Below, in pieces: positions 14,316 through 17,045 of a stretch of 17,045 nucleotides of DNA (position 1 is its first letter; every line of letters starts with the position of its first letter). A program made the position numbers and the translations under genes. Below the pieces are notes generated by a model that did not search any database, was not told the origin of the DNA, and saw only the letters and a program-made list of their open reading frames with translations. Source of the stretch: an uncultured Veillonella sp. (GTDB lineage: Bacteria > Bacillota > Negativicutes > Veillonellales > Veillonellaceae); NCBI RefSeq assembly GCF_938010505.1, contig NZ_CALLVP010000098.1, forward strand, positions 1 through 17,045. The letters run 5' to 3'.

Positions 14316-14774
14316 TTATATTTTTTCTTTAATCAACTCTAATAGAGCATCACAGCTACGGCTCACATCGTCATATGTTTCATCAAAGTTTCCCGTATAC
14401 CAAGGATCCTTTACATCGCGGCTTTCACCAACGAACGACATTGCCTTATACACCTTGGAATCTACATCATCACCGATGATACAACGTAAGTTCCGCCCAT
14501 TATTCTCATCCATGATGATGAGATAATCAAAGTTGTGATAATCCTCCATCGTCACTTGCCGTGCCTTGCGACGAGTATAAGGAACGCCCATTTCATCTAA
14601 TTTCTGTTTAGTTTCATAATGGATATCGTTCCCTATCTCCTCACGAGATGTACCAGCGGATTCGATATAAATAGAATCACTTAAACCAGTCTTATTAACG
14701 ATATGCTTCATATAAAACTCTGCCATCGTAGAGCGGCAAATATTACCGTGGCAGATAAATAAAATTTTAGTCAT
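14316..14774 (-). CDS. Low-molecular-weight protein tyrosine phosphatase
   Basis: A cytoplasmic Cys-dependent phosphatase of the LMW-PTP/arsenate-reductase fold. The 152-residue protein has the N-terminal P-loop CHGNICRS (Cys8, Arg14; CX5R) and the general acid Asp in DPWYTG (Asp123), at the usual family length. Substrates may be phosphotyrosine proteins or BY-kinases, but no kinase or capsule gene is visible nearby, so the partner is unknown. AAGGAG lies 7 bases before the ATG at 14774. The gene follows the autotransporter by 67 bases with no evident promoter between them, and a strong hairpin lies in that gap. Confidence 0.92.
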   Translation of the reverse strand: MTKILFICHGNICRSTMAEFYMKHIVNKTGLSDSIYIESAGTSREEIGNDIHYETKQKLDEMGVPYTRRKARQVTMEDYHNFDYLIIMDENNGRNLRCIIGDDVDSKVYKAMSFVGESRDVKDPWYTGNFDETYDDVSRSCDALLELIKEKI

Positions 14775-14790
14775 AATACACTCCTTACAT

Positions 14791-14830
14791 ACTAATAGTC
14801 CTTACAGCATACGCTATAAGGACTATTAGT
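14791..14830 (-). repeat. Very stable hairpin between autotransporter and phosphatase genes
   Basis: ACTAATAGTCCTTA (14791-14804) and TAAGGACTATTAGT (14817-14830) form a perfect 14-bp stem, extended on the minus RNA by a U-G pair and AGC/GCU to about 18 bp with a GUAU loop. No T-run follows; the next bases lead straight to the AAGGAG of the phosphatase gene. It is better explained as an mRNA 3'-end protector or a translation-control or processing site than as a simple intrinsic terminator. Confidence 0.6.
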
Positions 14831-14841
14831 GCAATATTTAA

Positions 14842-17045
14842 TTAAAAATTATGCCGTACCCCAGCATCAATACGCCAGGTATTTTCTATGGTAGCACCAA
14901 AGTTTTTAGTGAATGTACCATATAGATATGTACTAGGTCGAATGTTCCAAGAGCCGCCAATCTCAGCATCGAGCCATGTATCTTTCAAATCGACTTCTGT
15001 TTGTACTGTTGAATTTCCCGGGGCAGAATACGTTGTATTCACCTTACCAGAGAATTCGTGAGCCAACGCTAGTTTAGCAAAGATATTGGATTTTTCTGTT
15101 TCCTTCCCAATACCAATACCGAGTCTGCCTATAGCAGAGTTCACAGCATCAGCTTTCACATGCATAGAACCACCACCGACAACAGAGGCATCATAGGATA
15201 CACCATTCAAACGGCCTACAATAAATTCTACACTAGGATCGATATAGAATCCATTTTGCTTCTTGATGCGCTTACCGTATTCAGCACTCAATGATGTACC
15301 ATAAGTATGATAATTGCCATTTACCCGCTGTCCACCTACAGTATAAAGGTTATAATTATTGGATAAACGATTACCACGAGCGATAATATCTAAATAACGA
15401 CCATCATCATGTTGTTTCGTGCCGTACAAGGCAATGCCACCAAGTTTACCATCACCACTGCCATTGGTATAAGAATTACTGGATGTACTGTAATCAATGG
15501 CACCTCCCAAAATCCAACCATTAGAAGCCTTATGATCGTAGCCGACTTGTACACCATTATACGTCATATGTGCATCAGCGCCGTCTGTAATTTTAGATTT
15601 ACCGCCTATATATTTCGCCCATACACCTTGGTTTGTATTAGCTAAACGAAGATCTCCTAAACGGCGTTGTAAATCATTGGTATTACTCTTCCATGTCATA
15701 GCAGTCGATGTAAGAGCAGATTTTGTGCCACTTACCAATGATGATTCACTAGCACGATTAATCTTTGTTGTATCATTTACAACAAGGCGACCCTGTGAAT
15801 CAAAATGATTTGCACCAAGCTCTGCAACAGCACCTGGACTCGTAATACCTTCGTTAATTTGTACGGTTGCACTCAGTTTCTTGTCTTTTCCCGTATATTG
15901 TAATTTATCGGCTAAGTTTTGCATTTCTTTACGGTAACTGGCATCATCTGTTAAGTTGGCTCCATCACCTTGTACCGTAATATGGCTATTATCTGCAGCA
16001 TGCTCAACAACAATTTGACCTTTCCCTGTTTCACTTGCTGGTACGCCGGACTTGTAAACAGCATTCACATAACCGCTGTAATTTTGGATTGTAATAGGTC
16101 GAGCATCGATAGGATGAAGTATACCTGCAGCCGTTGAACTTGTACCACCTACGAGATTGCGAACTTTACTACCTTTATATAGATACGCCGCATTATCTCC
16201 TGATGGACGCTCTCGTTTAGGGGTAGGACGCTCCATACCAATCCACTCATTATTCCAAGTGGCACCATTTTGTAGATATATATCTGCACCAGAATTATGA
16301 GGGTTTTTATTGCTTTCAGCATATTCATTTAACACAGCACCAGTAAGGCTAGAATTAGGTGTTGTAAAAGCTAACCCTATATTTGTTGGCGCTTCGTTAT
16401 GATTTGGATCACGTCCATAATCCTTATTAATTAACCCTACATTACCAACAGCAACTAATTCTTTAGATCCTGGTTGTTTACCATCAGAGCCAGCATTAAC
16501 GTATACATCGCCCTCTTCTGCCACTACGGAGTACGTATCAGACGTTTCTAAAGGATGCGTGATGATACGTCCGCCACCATCAACGATAATATGTCCACGT
16601 TGATTAGCTTGTAATCCAACGCCGATAGCATCAATATCTACATTACCTTTGACGTGAATATTAGTATCTCCATAATCTCTATCAGGATTCTCTTTGCTGA
16701 GTCTTGGCACTTTACCGCCGTAGCCAGCATAAACCGCACTCATATAGTAATGTCCGAGCTCTCTTTTGGATGCCGGTGCATCATTCTTTAACCGTACAAT
16801 TAAATCCTTATCCACAGTCAATTGTGAACCAAAACCATTATAGATGCCCGTTACATTCTTACTTTTACCTGTATCTGTTAAGCTTTTACCATGCACATTA
16901 ACCGTCAAGGTGTCCTCTATATGCTTGACTTCCGGTTGTGTTTGTACAGGTGACCCCATTGTTAATCCAAGCAATTCCTCCGCTTTATCACTTGTGGCAT
17001 TAATTTCTGTAGCAAATGCAGAGCAGGTCATTCCAGTTAATACCA
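14842..17045 (-). CDS. Autotransporter (type Va), 5' end outside the window
   Basis: This is the C-terminal part of a secreted outer-membrane protein. The reading frame is open to the right edge, so the Met at 17031 is not the start: it sits within a signal-peptide end (VLTGMTCSAFA, cleavage likely after AFA). The mature passenger (about 450 residues) is rich in Gly, Asn, Thr and short beta-strand repeats, fitting a beta-helix, with no protease or lipase motif that I can see. From about 15630 to the end (some 260 residues, starting GVWAKYIGG) lies the autotransporter beta-barrel with alternating strands, ending in RHNF with the terminal Phe used by the Bam machinery. A classical autotransporter implies an outer membrane. 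Confidence 0.9.
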   Translation of the reverse strand, partial: VLTGMTCSAFATEINATSDKAEELLGLTMGSPVQTQPEVKHIEDTLTVNVHGKSLTDTGKSKNVTGIYNGFGSQLTVDKDLIVRLKNDAPASKRELGHYYMSAVYAGYGGKVPRLSKENPDRDYGDTNIHVKGNVDIDAIGVGLQANQRGHIIVDGGGRIITHPLETSDTYSVVAEEGDVYVNAGSDGKQPGSKELVAVGNVGLINKDYGRDPNHNEAPTNIGLAFTTPNSSLTGAVLNEYAESNKNPHNSGADIYLQNGATWNNEWIGMERPTPKRERPSGDNAAYLYKGSKVRNLVGGTSSTAAGILHPIDARPITIQNYSGYVNAVYKSGVPASETGKGQIVVEHAADNSHITVQGDGANLTDDASYRKEMQNLADKLQYTGKDKKLSATVQINEGITSPGAVAELGANHFDSQGRLVVNDTTKINRASESSLVSGTKSALTSTAMTWKSNTNDLQRRLGDLRLANTNQGVWAKYIGGKSKITDGADAHMTYNGVQVGYDHKASNGWILGGAIDYSTSSNSYTNGSGDGKLGGIALYGTKQHDDGRYLDIIARGNRLSNNYNLYTVGGQRVNGNYHTYGTSLSAEYGKRIKKQNGFYIDPSVEFIVGRLNGVSYDASVVGGGSMHVKADAVNSAIGRLGIGIGKETEKSNIFAKLALAHEFSGKVNTTYSAPGNSTVQTEVDLKDTWLDAEIGGSWNIRPSTYLYGTFTKNFGATIENTWRIDAGVRHNF

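Noticed and set aside
1..17045. CRISPR arrays, insertion sequences, prophage or toxin-antitoxin genes
   Set aside because: No regularly spaced repeats, transposase or integrase motifs, or recognisable toxin-antitoxin pairs were seen.

Overview
The window looks like a chromosomal segment of a Veillonella-like bacterium (class Negativicutes, a Firmicute with an outer membrane). I infer this from three things: low-GC DNA with strong GGAGG-type ribosome binding sites, Firmicute-like biosynthetic proteins, and a classical autotransporter with a C-terminal beta-barrel ending in Phe, which requires an outer membrane. The genus is an inference from recall, not a database result.

Layout. Nearly everything lies on the minus strand. 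Positions 1-300 hold two hairpin terminators and a 60-residue membrane-peptide gene. Positions 419-5838 hold an arginine biosynthesis cluster, transcribed right to left from a promoter near 5910-5938: an M20D amidohydrolase, then argF, argC, argB and argD. Positions 6030-8064 hold a beta-carbonic anhydrase gene and a membrane-anchored calcineurin/purple-acid-phosphatase-like phosphoesterase gene, with a strong terminator behind them and a hairpin in the leader. Positions 8175-10423 hold ilvB-ilvN, the two subunits of acetolactate synthase. A divergent intergenic region full of small palindromes separates ilvB from a plus-strand glutaredoxin-like gene (10615-10893). Positions 10946-12100 hold a class I methyltransferase and a YgbA-family Cys-rich protein, read from a long, highly foldable leader. 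Then come a LemA-family gene with an unusual charged tail (minus), two small plus-strand membrane-protein genes, a tRNA-Arg(CCG) with encoded CCA (minus), a low-molecular-weight protein tyrosine phosphatase between two related hairpins, and a 5'-truncated autotransporter gene that runs off the right edge.

How it works together. ArgB, ArgC and ArgD carry acetylglutamate to acetylornithine, and ArgF is the carbamoyltransferase. No argJ or argE is in the cluster; the first gene is instead an M20D amidohydrolase. ArgF also has Gly where the near-invariant ornithine-loop Asp is expected. Together these make an N-acylated carbamoylation route, followed by deacylation, worth testing. IlvB/IlvN feed branched-chain amino acid synthesis. 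The most intriguing non-coding signals are the structured leader of the methyltransferase-ygbA pair (about 12101-12250) with a 24-bp dyad upstream, the stacked dyads between ilvB and the glutaredoxin-like gene, and the paired hairpins around the phosphatase gene.
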